Shown piece after piece: positions 1-7,591 of a stretch of 64,000 nucleotides of DNA. The stretch spans positions 22,783-86,782 of IMG/VR virus record IMGVR_UViG_3300046780_000088; one strand, 5' to 3'. The stretch is from a virus. The notes beneath the pieces were generated by a model, which saw nothing but the letters and a program-made list of their open reading frames with translations, made no database searches and was not told the DNA's origin. A program made the position numbers and the translations under genes. Numbering within the stretch: position 1 is the first letter of the stretch; each line of letters opens with the position of its first letter.

Positions 1-22
1 AAATATACAGTGTTGCTCGGTA

Positions 23-322
23 CGCACTGCGCAACATTCAAGTGTGATCTTATCTCAGCCTGCCCTGACGGAATGGTCAGAAGCGCTTTTCGCGCACCCT
101 GAAAATGTTTGACCGTGTACCGTAACTCGCCCGACCAATTCAGATGCAAGAACTTGAATGCTGCGCACTGCGCACTGTGCAACACACTGGAATCGGAATC
201 AAAGCGTTGGCCGGTTTCCAGTTTTTCAATCCCAACGCTACAGAGGGAAATAATTCACTTTTCACCGTTAGACTTTGATCATGTCTTGTGTGTTGCACAC
301 TGCGCAGTTACCGCAGTGTTGA
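23..322. repeat. GCGCA-rich repeat cluster in left non-coding region
   Basis: Three related stretches lie at about 23-35, 161-190 and 288-322. They share CGCACTGCGCA and GTGCAACACAC / GTTGCACACTGCGCA words and are partly self-complementary. The surrounding 1-599 has no convincing gene on either strand; reading frames there are low-complexity and lack ribosome binding sites. The cluster could be an origin, an operator array or part of a structured transcript. Only the repetition is seen; the role is inferred. Confidence 0.45.
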
Positions 323-474
323 AAAGAGCAATGCTTCGCCCTTTCCCTTTCCGTCCGGGTGCCGGTTGTCTTCGGGTTTCGTTGCGAGTCGTCTGACTTC
401 GTGCTATCGGTTTTTAGCTTGTTGGCGGTTGCCTGTTGCCTGAACCCGCCACTCTGATTCTGCTTGGCAGACAC
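268..474 (-). CDS. doubtful small hypothetical protein
   Basis: A 68-codon frame begins with GTG and lies downstream of the strong leftward promoter at 600-627. It encodes a polar N-terminal half and a C-terminal Cys cluster (HCGNCAVCN). No good ribosome binding site is visible and the composition resembles the repeats it overlaps. The transcript may instead be non-coding. I do not recognise the protein. Confidence 0.18.
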   Translation of the reverse strand: MSAKQNQSGGFRQQATANKLKTDSTKSDDSQRNPKTTGTRTERERAKHCSFQHCGNCAVCNTQDMIKV

Positions 475-599
475 CGATGGTGCCTACCTACCGAAGCGAC
501 TCTGCTACCCTAGTGAGCCTGCTTCCCTTGCTACTCGGTTCTCAGTGCCCGGTGGACCCGACTGGTTGGCATCCACTGAACTTCAAGTACCGTGATTGA

Positions 600-627
600 A
601 GTATAGTCCAACCACAGACCATGTCAA
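600..627 (-). promoter_or_regulatory. sigma70-type promoter reading left
   Basis: On the minus strand the -35 box is TTGACA (622-627, perfect) and the -10 box is TATACT (600-605, one mismatch), separated by 16 bp. It lies just past the 3' end of the primase-helicase gene and fires leftward into the gene-poor first 600 bases, so it is not an internal promoter of the early operon. The product is unknown. Confidence 0.6.
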
Positions 628-672
628 GCACTTTCTGAACTATTTTTATGCTCTGTAAGCCCTTGATTCCAT

Positions 673-2598
673 TTAAAAATTCTCCGCATGGTAGCGACCA
701 TCAGGGCTAAGTGTGACCCTGCCTGCTTCGATCAGCGCGTATACCGAGCGGTCGAATCGCTTGCGCCGTGCATCAAGCAGCTTCGTGCGCTCTTCACCAT
801 CAGGCACTAGGTTGATCGCATAGTAGCGTTCGCGCCATGCATCGAGTGTTACTCCTTTGCCTTCGTCGCCTAACGTCTGCAATGCCATGTCATCGAATGC
901 TGATAGCGGTTTGATTTTCTTTCGCTCGACAGGAACATAGTCAGGCGGTTTCGGTTTGACGATGCACGATCCAATCGTTTCATCAGGATCAGCATCCGGG
1001 TCCGGTGATTTGCCGAGTCCGATGTATTCAAGATCGTACGAAAATGATTGTCCTGTTTCTCCATCGCGCACCTTGGACACTTCAGCAGTCCGCGCACCAT
1101 CTTCTTCTGTTCGCACTTGCAACTCGAAGTCCGCAGCAGCGCGCAACGAACTGTGACCGCGCGATCCTTTGCTTTCATCCTTGCCGCTATGGTGCACATA
1201 GACGACTGTGCAACCGCACGCATCGCGTATCGCCTTGCCTGCCATCACCATCATGCCCATGTCAATCGAACTATTCTCATCGCCACCCGGCATCATCGCG
1301 TTCAGCGTATCAAGCACGACCAGCACGACACCGTGCAACTCTTCCGACTTTTGCTTCACGTCTTCGACCAGTGCTGCAACGTCTGTTCCTTTCTGATCGC
1401 ACAGGTTCAAGTTCGTTTGCAGGATACGGAAGTTCGGATAGTCATCGGCGGATGTATTGTTGTGACCGACCATGTACGCACGCAAGCGATACGTCAGGTT
1501 GCCTTCGCTTGTGACGTAGATAACACCGCCCGGTTTGATTCGACGCTCGAACCAACGCAGCTTGCCTTCCTTCTGCGCAAGCAGCATCGCAAGGTCCGTT
1601 GCAAGAAACGTCTTCGAGCTACCCGGCTGACCATAGATGACTCCGATGTCGCCAAGCTGCGCAACACCGCGCACCAACCAACGAGGCGGTTGTCGATCAA
1701 GAAACTCCGACAACGTTTGTGACTTGACTACGCGCGGTACACCTTTCCATTCGAACCCTGCTTCGTATGCCCACTTGAAGATCGTGCCAACTGTGACCGG
1801 CTTGCGACCTGTCTTCTTGCGCGCATGGTAGAAGTCTAGCGTCTGTTTCTCGTTGAAGTTCCCCGCTCGACGCGCGAAGTCCAACGCAAGTTGCTCGCCG
1901 ACTTCGTCATGTCCGAACGCATTCCCAATCGCATACGTTATCCGCATCCATGAATCGCGGTCTTCCGCTTTTGCAGGATCAAGAAATTCCAGTGCAGCTT
2001 TCAGCTTTTCGAATGAACCCGGCTTGTTACGATTCCATTGTTCTTCTTCGTCATCGTCGGATTCAACCGTAGCACCTTTCTTTCTCAGCTTGACTTCGAC
2101 TTCTTCATTGATCGGTGCGAACGGTGCATCATCCGCGACATCTGTGATCGCGCGCCCGGTGAAGGTGACGTACTTCTTATCGGTGAAGACATCGATACCG
2201 ATACCATCGCCGATGTCCCTGTTGTCGGGCAGCGAAGATTTTCCACTCACAAACGCATGGACACCGTGACCTGACGGACTCCATTCAACGTACGTCGCCC
2301 CAAGACCTTTGATGATGTCGGCAGCGCGATCCTTCAGCGTCCCTTCAGCATCGGTTGCCTTGTCGAAGTCGTAGACTGTTACGCCGAGTTCAGGCAACAA
2401 AGCTAACCCGATTCCTGTAAAGGATTTCGGGTTTTTATCGAGTCTTTCTTTTGCTACGTCGAACGATACTAACTCAGCACGATCACTCGCATCACCATTC
2501 TCACCGCGTCTTGGTTCACCATTCGTTGCGTAGAACGGTTGCTTTGTAGCGTTATGCAGTAACCATACTGGCAGCTTTTTGAGTTCTGTGAGATTCAT
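673..2598 (-). CDS. primase-polymerase / RecA-like helicase (replicative primase-helicase)
   Basis: This protein probably primes and unwinds phage DNA at the replication fork. The N-terminal third carries a bifunctional primase-polymerase-like region (VYDFDKA, then VEWSPSGHGVHAF, then GIDVF) and the C-terminal half is a RecA/RepA-type ATPase with Walker A GQPGSSKT and Walker B VVLVVLDTLN. At 641 residues the size fits phage primase-helicases. An upstream TTG (2610) would add four residues, but I choose ATG at 2598. It is the last gene of the leftward operon, separated from its upstream neighbour by a perfect 24-bp palindrome. Family recognition is firm; fork function is inferred, since no polymerase gene is in the window. 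Confidence 0.88.
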   Translation of the reverse strand: MNLTELKKLPVWLLHNATKQPFYATNGEPRRGENGDASDRAELVSFDVAKERLDKNPKSFTGIGLALLPELGVTVYDFDKATDAEGTLKDRAADIIKGLGATYVEWSPSGHGVHAFVSGKSSLPDNRDIGDGIGIDVFTDKKYVTFTGRAITDVADDAPFAPINEEVEVKLRKKGATVESDDDEEEQWNRNKPGSFEKLKAALEFLDPAKAEDRDSWMRITYAIGNAFGHDEVGEQLALDFARRAGNFNEKQTLDFYHARKKTGRKPVTVGTIFKWAYEAGFEWKGVPRVVKSQTLSEFLDRQPPRWLVRGVAQLGDIGVIYGQPGSSKTFLATDLAMLLAQKEGKLRWFERRIKPGGVIYVTSEGNLTYRLRAYMVGHNNTSADDYPNFRILQTNLNLCDQKGTDVAALVEDVKQKSEELHGVVLVVLDTLNAMMPGGDENSSIDMGMMVMAGKAIRDACGCTVVYVHHSGKDESKGSRGHSSLRAAADFELQVRTEEDGARTAEVSKVRDGETGQSFSYDLEYIGLGKSPDPDADPDETIGSCIVKPKPPDYVPVERKKIKPLSAFDDMALQTLGDEGKGVTLDAWRERYYAINLVPDGEERTKLLDARRKRFDRSVYALIEAGRVTLSPDGRYHAENF

Positions 2599-2606
2599 TC
2601 TTTCGC

Positions 2607-2641
2607 CCAAAGAGAAACAGAGGGATCAATTGATCCCTCTG
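2607..2641 (-). terminator. 24-bp perfect palindrome with T-rich tail (terminator or operator)
   Basis: Positions 2618-2641 form a perfect inverted repeat with core GGATCAATTGATCC. Folded, it gives a 10-bp stem with an AATT loop, and the minus strand continues TTTCTCTTT, as in an intrinsic terminator. It stands between two leftward genes and so would attenuate primase expression. The same 14-bp core recurs at 26784-26797, so a protein-binding site is an alternative. Confidence 0.5.
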
Positions 2642-2664
2642 GCCTTGCATTATGGACGATGATT

Positions 2665-3477
2665 TTAGAACCGCTCGCTGGCTTTTCCGCTCTTCACGTC
2701 GTCGCCATCGGTTGCTGCCTTGAAGTCTGCCTTTGCCTTGCCGCCCTCGACCGCCGCCTTGAATGCCTTTGCAGCGTGATACAGGACCACAGGTGACGGT
2801 CCCTTGAGACTGATGACCCAACCCTGCCAGCTTCCCTTATCGTTGCTCTCTGGCGTGCTGGTGATCGTATAGATCGTGCTGTACGTCGGTTTTGTGAAGA
2901 AGACCCCATCCGAACCGGCAACCTTCTGCGCATCCATCTTCGAACACCAGTTGCGCGACTTCTTGACCTGAGTGCTTGACAGGTTGATCAGTGCCGGTGC
3001 GAAGCTGCCGTCATCTTCCAAGACCAAGACGTAATGCAGGCGCGTATCCTTCAGTTGATCGCTCGAACCATCAACGATCAGCTTACCTTCATCATCCGGC
3101 TTCGTGTTCTGCACGACCGGATCATCAGGTTGATATTCGCCCCTGAATCCGCCACCTTCTTTACGATCTGCCCAACGCAAGAAGCGCCGTTCGTAGTGAG
3201 CCGGGATCACGTCAACGGATTCGTAGAACTTTCCAGTGACGGTGTTGAACAGCATCCCTTGCTTCGCGCCTTCTACATACGCGCCGTCATCCTCATCGAC
3301 TTGCGGCGAACCCTTTTGCAGCATGATCAGGAACGGCATCGCATACGAATCTTTGTCAGCGTGTTCCAGACCAGCACCCTTGTCTTGCGCATACAGCGCG
3401 AGCAGTTCAGCATCAACTGCGCCAACCGCCGTGCTTTCCTTCACTACTACTTCTGTACCACTGGATTTCTTTGCCAT
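2665..3477 (-). CDS. conserved phage protein, possible single-stranded-DNA-binding role
   Basis: The 270-residue protein begins with an Ala/Val-rich polar leader, has a central beta-rich body (residues about 60-215) and ends in a charged Lys/Asp tail finishing ERF. I do not recognise a named family with certainty. A position directly upstream of the primase-helicase, a beta-rich core and a charged tail are compatible with a phage ssDNA-binding protein, but this is inference. The start is an ATG preceded by AAGGGAACACTTATC, a leader shared almost exactly with the gene at 9139. Confidence 0.6.
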   Translation of the reverse strand: MAKKSSGTEVVVKESTAVGAVDAELLALYAQDKGAGLEHADKDSYAMPFLIMLQKGSPQVDEDDGAYVEGAKQGMLFNTVTGKFYESVDVIPAHYERRFLRWADRKEGGGFRGEYQPDDPVVQNTKPDDEGKLIVDGSSDQLKDTRLHYVLVLEDDGSFAPALINLSSTQVKKSRNWCSKMDAQKVAGSDGVFFTKPTYSTIYTITSTPESNDKGSWQGWVISLKGPSPVVLYHAAKAFKAAVEGGKAKADFKAATDGDDVKSGKASERF

Positions 3478-3491
3478 GATAAGTGTTCCCT

Positions 3492-3995
3492 TTATTTGAT
3501 TACAGCAAGTGTTACGGCTTGAATTGCGAAAACGTCGTACGGAACGTCAACGCCTTTTTCCAATTGCTCTTTGACTAATGCTTTGAGCGTTTGCGGATGC
3601 ACTGTTTCCTTGTCTGCTATCGGGATGTTATTCTCTTCGCAGAACTTCAACAGTTTGTCAGCGGCATCACCTTCGTTCTTGCCGAAGTCAGCCTTGACTT
3701 GATGCTTGATCACTCCCCCCATTTCATGTTCGCGCAACCATGCGAACGCACGGTCTTGCATTTCCGCCGTGATACTGGCGAACACGTCAGGCTTGACTGT
3801 GATCTTCGTTCCATCTTCGAGTGCGATGCTTTGCACCTGTCCCTCACGCATCGCTTCCGGGATGTCAATCTCGATAAGCTTGCGCAAATCGTTGTTAGCT
3901 CGCTTCAGCGCTTCTTCTTTCTCTGCAATTTCATCCTTCTTGTCGCGCGCCAACTGCGCAAGACGAGAAAGAGTTTTCAGTAGGTCTTCGTTCAT
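3492..3995 (-). CDS. hypothetical early protein with N-terminal coiled coil
   Basis: 167 residues. Residues about 8-40 are a Lys/Glu heptad region (ARDKKDEIAEKEEALKRAN), followed by an alpha/beta body ending DVPYDVFAIQAVTLAVIK. No family is recognised. It overlaps the upstream gene by four bases (ATGA), so the two are translationally coupled. Placement beside the replication genes suggests a DNA-metabolism accessory role, which is inference only. Confidence 0.7.
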   Translation of the reverse strand: MNEDLLKTLSRLAQLARDKKDEIAEKEEALKRANNDLRKLIEIDIPEAMREGQVQSIALEDGTKITVKPDVFASITAEMQDRAFAWLREHEMGGVIKHQVKADFGKNEGDAADKLLKFCEENNIPIADKETVHPQTLKALVKEQLEKGVDVPYDVFAIQAVTLAVIK

Positions 3996-4369
3996 AGTTC
4001 CCTTCCCGATGAATCAATCTGCACAGCAACGTAATGTCCTGCCGTTCGTTGCAACGTTTGTGGATCAAGATCGCGTTCCCACTTCAGAATCCGCACTCGA
4101 CCACCATTACGCTCACCAGCAATGATTGCCGCAGCTACCATGATTGATGGATCGCCTAGCGGAACAAGATAATCATCGTCATTGAAGTGAATCAATTTCT
4201 CTCGCAACGTGCGAACGATTGGAACAGGAGCGAACAGGTTCAACACCGGGGGCAGCAACACGACAGGTTCGCCAAAATCCTTCAGCGAAGACAGATCGAA
4301 TTGTGAGACACGTTCTCCGGTGACTTTGTTCTTCTTAAAAATCTCTTGTGTAATGTAAACCTTGCCCAT
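3992..4369 (-). CDS. hypothetical early protein
   Basis: 125 residues. It has a hydrophobic Pro/Leu-rich centre (VVLLPPVLNLF) and an Ala/Ile stretch (IMVAAAIIAGE) too short to be a clear membrane span. The start ATG follows the stop of the upstream membrane-protein gene by three bases. It resembles small proteins widespread next to phage replication genes, but I cannot name a function. Confidence 0.65.
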   Translation of the reverse strand: MGKVYITQEIFKKNKVTGERVSQFDLSSLKDFGEPVVLLPPVLNLFAPVPIVRTLREKLIHFNDDDYLVPLGDPSIMVAAAIIAGERNGGRVRILKWERDLDPQTLQRTAGHYVAVQIDSSGREL

Positions 4370-4372
4370 TGC

Positions 4373-4615
4373 TCAGTATCCTTTGCGCACCTTGTTGCGT
4401 TGAACTTTATGATAGATGCTAATAACACCAGCAATGATTGCTGCAACAATAAGGATAGCAACTCCAATAGCAGCACCCAACCAAAATGGCATCGTAACGT
4501 ACCACCAAGACCAATCAATAAATCCTGTGAGCTTCAGCGTTACGAATACGATCCCAAGCAAACCCATTATAAGACCACTGAAATTCGTCGTTGTTTCTCC
4601 GCTCTGCTTATGCAT
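4373..4615 (-). CDS. small two-span membrane protein (Fragile-X-F-like)
   Basis: 80 residues with two hydrophobic segments (about 15-33 and 43-66) linked by DWSWWYVTMPFWL. That pattern is typical of the phage family annotated as transmembrane Fragile-X-F protein, whose function is not established. The basic tail HKVQRNKVRKGY would face the cytoplasm. The ribosome binding site GGAGAG lies seven bases before ATG. The gene overlaps the 3' end of its upstream neighbour. Confidence 0.65.
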   Translation of the reverse strand: MHKQSGETTTNFSGLIMGLLGIVFVTLKLTGFIDWSWWYVTMPFWLGAAIGVAILIVAAIIAGVISIYHKVQRNKVRKGY

Positions 4616-4883
4616 GTTCTTCTCTCCTATGTTGACGTGCTGACTTGAACTTCAAACCGCTGTACGGACCACTGGCATACCGATTCTTGTACGACCGTTG
4701 CGTCTTCGTCAAACCATCTGTGAGCTTATCGTTGCGACGATCCTTGCCAACGCCAGTATTGCGCAAGCTTTGACGATGATAGCCGTTTCCTGTTGCTGTC
4801 ATCACGCGCCACATAGCGATCAGAGCATCGTCAATGAATTTCCGCACGCCAGCACGATCAAGATTTCCATTTACAGTTGTCAT
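4608..4883 (-). CDS. hypothetical basic protein
   Basis: 91 residues, rich in Arg, Lys and Gly, with an acidic-amphipathic start (RKFIDDALIAMWRVM) and a basic C-terminus ending RREEHA. No family is recognised. It shares a CGATGA junction with the upstream gene, so expression is coupled. Confidence 0.6.
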   Translation of the reverse strand: MTTVNGNLDRAGVRKFIDDALIAMWRVMTATGNGYHRQSLRNTGVGKDRRNDKLTDGLTKTQRSYKNRYASGPYSGLKFKSARQHRREEHA

Positions 4884-5287
4884 CGCAGTAATGCTCCTAA
4901 AAGTGTTTCATCGTCATAAACAAACACACAAGAAGGCCAAACCTTCACTTTGATTTTGTCAGGCATGAAGCATGTTGCTGACGGTTCAACGTTTGGTTCA
5001 ACAGGACGAGGGGGAACATGAATCGGCTCCCAAGGGAAATGGAAATTTGTATTGGCATAAACATTTTTAACAACTTCTTTCTCGCCGGTTTCAAGTTCAT
5101 GCACGCGCCGATCAAGCTTGCGGATTGCTCCATCAATCGTGTCGGTTTCCAGAACGCGGTTTGTCGGAGTATTTATCTCGATCAACCTTCTAGCTTCGTG
5201 ATAACCACATTGACATTCGTTTTCGTTAACGGCATGACACCAAGTTTTGTGACCAATAGAGCGGATATAATCAATCGCTGCATTCAT
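4880..5287 (-). CDS. hypothetical early protein
   Basis: 135 residues from ATG 5287, which has AGGAAAAAGTAGA before it and overlaps the upstream stop as ATGA; an upstream TTG is rejected. Residues about 18-34 hold a Cys/His cluster (WCHAVNENECQCGYH) that could bind metal. A central Pro-rich stretch (WEPIHVPPRPVEP) separates it from a short beta-rich end. Function unknown. Confidence 0.6.
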   Translation of the reverse strand: MNAAIDYIRSIGHKTWCHAVNENECQCGYHEARRLIEINTPTNRVLETDTIDGAIRKLDRRVHELETGEKEVVKNVYANTNFHFPWEPIHVPPRPVEPNVEPSATCFMPDKIKVKVWPSCVFVYDDETLLGALLR

Positions 5288-5793
5288 TCTACTTTTTCCT
5301 CGCAAATTTGACGGACCTGTTCCAGAATTTCCAACTTGAAACGCTGAAGTCCGCGTGCTTTAACTACAACAGGATCGCCGAGCAACGAACGAATCACATT
5401 GACACTGCGCAAACAATCATTTGTTATCGCTCCATCGCAATGTGATATTTTCCCATCACTAGTTTTGAAATCAAGATTGAACGGCCAACAATGATTGAGG
5501 AATCGTTCTCCATACTCTCCCCATTTGTGACCGTGATCCTTTGCTGTGCCAGTGCGCGACGAAATCGTAACTCCAATAACACCTTCGCGGAACCACGCCT
5601 GAATAAAATCATCGAGCGCCAGCGATAGACGAAACAGGAACGGTTCCCACCAATCTAGGATTCGTTTCTTTCTATCTGTGAGCCAAAAAGAAATTCGCTC
5701 ACAAACTATGCGCGCATTAGTCGTAACCTTTGTTTTGTAAACGCTCTGTTGCGATAGAACGTAACCAATTATTCTCTGTACGCTCTTCTTCAA
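5284..5793 (-). CDS. hypothetical early protein, probable TTG start
   Basis: The frame is open from a GTG at 5916, but that start would lie deep inside the neighbouring gene. A TTG at 5793 preceded by GGAGAAAGAAC is the best-placed start and gives 169 residues. The protein is Trp- and Arg-rich at the N-terminus (ISFWLTDRKKRILDWWEPF). No family is recognised. The overlap of about 77 bases with the upstream gene is unusual even for this operon. Confidence 0.5.
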   Translation of the reverse strand: MKKSVQRIIGYVLSQQSVYKTKVTTNARIVCERISFWLTDRKKRILDWWEPFLFRLSLALDDFIQAWFREGVIGVTISSRTGTAKDHGHKWGEYGERFLNHCWPFNLDFKTSDGKISHCDGAITNDCLRSVNVIRSLLGDPVVVKARGLQRFKLEILEQVRQICEEKVE

Positions 5794-5968
5794 GTTCTTT
5801 CTCCAATCGTTGAATTTTCTGTTCCTGTGCTTCGACAAATCGAGCAGCAATGAATCCGCCTGTAGCTTGCATTGCTGAGTCTGGTCTTCCGGGCAAATCC
5901 TGCCGTGCCCATTCACGCAAATTCATAGCAACTCTATACGCGGTCGATAGACCCCATTTTTCGCTCAC
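5717..5968 (-). CDS. hypothetical protein with C-terminal coiled coil
   Basis: 83 residues from a GTG start with GGAG eight bases upstream, overlapping the upstream TGA. Residues about 47-70 form a charged coiled coil (EQKIQRLEKELEEERTEN). The N-terminal half (MNLREWARQDLPGRPDSAMQ) resembles short helical phage proteins. It probably oligomerises. Function unknown. Confidence 0.6.
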   Translation of the reverse strand: MSEKWGLSTAYRVAMNLREWARQDLPGRPDSAMQATGGFIAARFVEAQEQKIQRLEKELEEERTENNWLRSIATERLQNKGYD

Positions 5969-6201
5969 AACTTTAGCTCCCTAATCTTGTAATACAGTTG
6001 CCGTTCACTGATACCAAGCGACTTTGCAGTTGCCGCTCTGTGACCTTCGAACTCGCGCAGTCTACGCTTGATCACCATGTTGTTTATCTGTTCGAGTGTC
6101 GGATACCACGGACCACGCTGCTGTTGCGTGCGCAATTGCTTCATCACATCCAATCTTTTCGAAATCGATTTGTAAGCTTCATTAACCAGCGTATTTGCCA
6201 T
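5965..6201 (-). CDS. small Fis-type helix-turn-helix DNA-binding protein
   Basis: 78 residues from ATG 6201, which shares TAATG with the upstream gene. The C-terminal 35 residues (VIKRRLREFEGHRAATAKS then LGISERQLYYKIREL) match the Fis-type HTH pattern found at the C-terminus of Fis and NtrC-class regulators: a helix, a short turn and a recognition helix. The N-terminal half is helical and may dimerise. It is a likely transcriptional or nucleoid regulator; the target is unknown. Confidence 0.72.
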   Translation of the reverse strand: MANTLVNEAYKSISKRLDVMKQLRTQQQRGPWYPTLEQINNMVIKRRLREFEGHRAATAKSLGISERQLYYKIRELKL

Positions 6202-6404
6202 TATCGCATCATCCCGTAGAATCGGTCGATTGTCGGCACATCCATCCTTCGAGTTATTTCTGCCTCGTACCAAAATCTTTTATCATGAACCATTTCCATC
6301 GTGCGCGGTGGACAGGTTGCCGCAGTGCTAATTATTCCAACATACCTGTTGTATTCACTTTCTTGTGACTTCATATCTTCCGGCAATGACATCCAAATTT
6401 TCAT
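6201..6404 (-). CDS. hypothetical early protein
   Basis: 67 residues from ATG 6404, coupled to the upstream gene by ATGA; an upstream TTG is rejected. The sequence is helical with Met/Arg-rich ends (ITRRMDVPTIDRFYGMMR). No family is recognised. Confidence 0.55.
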   Translation of the reverse strand: MKIWMSLPEDMKSQESEYNRYVGIISTAATCPPRTMEMVHDKRFWYEAEITRRMDVPTIDRFYGMMR

Positions 6405-6700
6405 GGCTTCCCTGACAGTCCGCAATAACCCAACGCTTTACCATCACGACTCTCGCCTGTCTCCCGCCACGACATACACATCGAACCGATGCAATCTGTT
6501 CCTTGCGCCAACGATGCACCTTGCGCCGTGATAACTCGATTCACCGCCAAGAATGCAACAGCACCATTCCGAAGATCGACAGCTTGTGACGTGATACGAG
6601 TGTGTGGGCACCATTTCTTTTTTGCTTCTTCTTCAGTCATTGCCACGCTGCCCGGATTAACTTTCAGTGCGTGCATTCCACCTAACAACGTTTCACTCAT
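6401..6700 (-). CDS. Cys-rich small phage protein, possible zinc binding
   Basis: 99 residues. The C-terminal half has a widespread phage pattern: WCPHTRI, then AVNR, then DCIGSMCMSWRE and GYCGLSGKP. Four of its cysteines could bind zinc. Proteins with this layout are common in phage early regions and uncharacterised. It is coupled by ATGA to the downstream gene. Confidence 0.65.
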   Translation of the reverse strand: MSETLLGGMHALKVNPGSVAMTEEEAKKKWCPHTRITSQAVDLRNGAVAFLAVNRVITAQGASLAQGTDCIGSMCMSWRETGESRDGKALGYCGLSGKP

Positions 6701-6927
6701 AGCGTAAACTCCGATGGGTCAACTTCCAAAAGTTCTTTGCGTATGCCAGCAGCGAGTGCTAGATACGCGCCGTTCGGTACTTGATCAAGACATTCGCAAG
6801 CTGCTTCTACACCTTCGCGGTATGCCTCTTCAGCGAGCGCCAAAGCAAATTCTGTGAGTACCGAATCAAGCGCAGCTTCCGCTGTATCGAGTCGTGACGG
6901 AATTGATTCTAAATTTGCTTCGTTCAT
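6697..6927 (-). CDS. hypothetical acidic helical protein
   Basis: 76 residues, strongly acidic and Ala/Glu/Leu-rich, predicted all-helical. Overlaps the upstream gene as ATGA. Acidic early phage proteins sometimes mimic DNA or bind host enzymes, but nothing specific shows that here. Confidence 0.55.
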   Translation of the reverse strand: MNEANLESIPSRLDTAEAALDSVLTEFALALAEEAYREGVEAACECLDQVPNGAYLALAAGIRKELLEVDPSEFTL

Positions 6928-7145
6928 TTTCCGAACTCATCTGTGAGTTTTGCAAGTTGAACAAATACGCGACCATCAATATCAATTCGATCACGCGCTA
7001 ATTTTAATACCTTTGCAGGAAATTTATAGTCGTTATTTGTGTTCAATAGCACAATCAAATCATCCATCATTACGAGTAATTTTGCGCGCGATCCTAATTC
7101 TTCATCGCTGCCCATCGACTGCGATCCAACTTGGGAAACTGGCAT
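6924..7145 (-). CDS. hypothetical early protein
   Basis: 73 residues from ATG 7145, which has AAGGTG seven bases upstream; an internal ATG at 7115 would reduce the overlap with the upstream gene from 52 to 22 bases and is the alternative. The body is an alpha/beta sequence (LLVMMDDLIVLLNTN). No family recognised. Confidence 0.5.
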   Translation of the reverse strand: MPVSQVGSQSMGSDEELGSRAKLLVMMDDLIVLLNTNNDYKFPAKVLKLARDRIDIDGRVFVQLAKLTDEFGK

Positions 7146-7591
7146 AGTATCACCTTATCTGTTTGTGAGTCATATGTATCGATCAATGCGTTTGTGTTCT
7201 GATCCAACTCACTTGCAAACAGAACAGCTTCTTTGGCAGTTGCGCCAAGATGCATTGCTGCCATCGCAAATTTCGATCCTGTTCCAATCGCTGCAAATTC
7301 ATGCTCTACCGGAACAGGAGTCGGGCCATCATCGTACCAATACACGTCTTTCCACTGATTGACGTGAAGTGCTTCGAATTTCTTCGTGCGCTTCCATTCG
7401 AAATCGGCAAGCTTCTCTCCCGCCATGAACCACTGTCTGAACAACCATTCTCCATCAGTGTCACCAGCACATGCCATGCAACCGTGCCCTTTGATCTGAT
7501 AGAGCTTGCGGCAGTATGTCTTGATGTCATCGCCGAGAGTCAACTGTGTATCAGCGGCAAGGATGCGACCGCGCCATGCAATCGTCGTCAT
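7094..7591 (-). CDS. proteasome-like (HslV-type) Ntn hydrolase
   Basis: 165 residues starting MTTIAWRGRILAADTQLT. Thr at position 2 or 3 followed by a beta strand and an AADTQ motif is the signature of proteasome beta/HslV-type N-terminal nucleophile hydrolases. A Lys near residue 29 and a downstream GDTDG resemble the family's conserved Lys and Gly-Asp elements. Phage members are known but their substrates are not established. No HslU-like ATPase is in the window, so it may act alone or hijack a host unfoldase. It sits between the phosphoesterase and small genes, coupled to both. Confidence 0.7.
   Translation of the reverse strand: MTTIAWRGRILAADTQLTLGDDIKTYCRKLYQIKGHGCMACAGDTDGEWLFRQWFMAGEKLADFEWKRTKKFEALHVNQWKDVYWYDDGPTPVPVEHEFAAIGTGSKFAMAAMHLGATAKEAVLFASELDQNTNALIDTYDSQTDKVILCQFPKLDRSRWAAMKN

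Noticed and set aside
1005-1722. Long plus-strand frames opposite the primase-helicase
   Set aside because: They are antisense shadows rich in Arg, His and Cys, without start signals, over a gene with clear family motifs.
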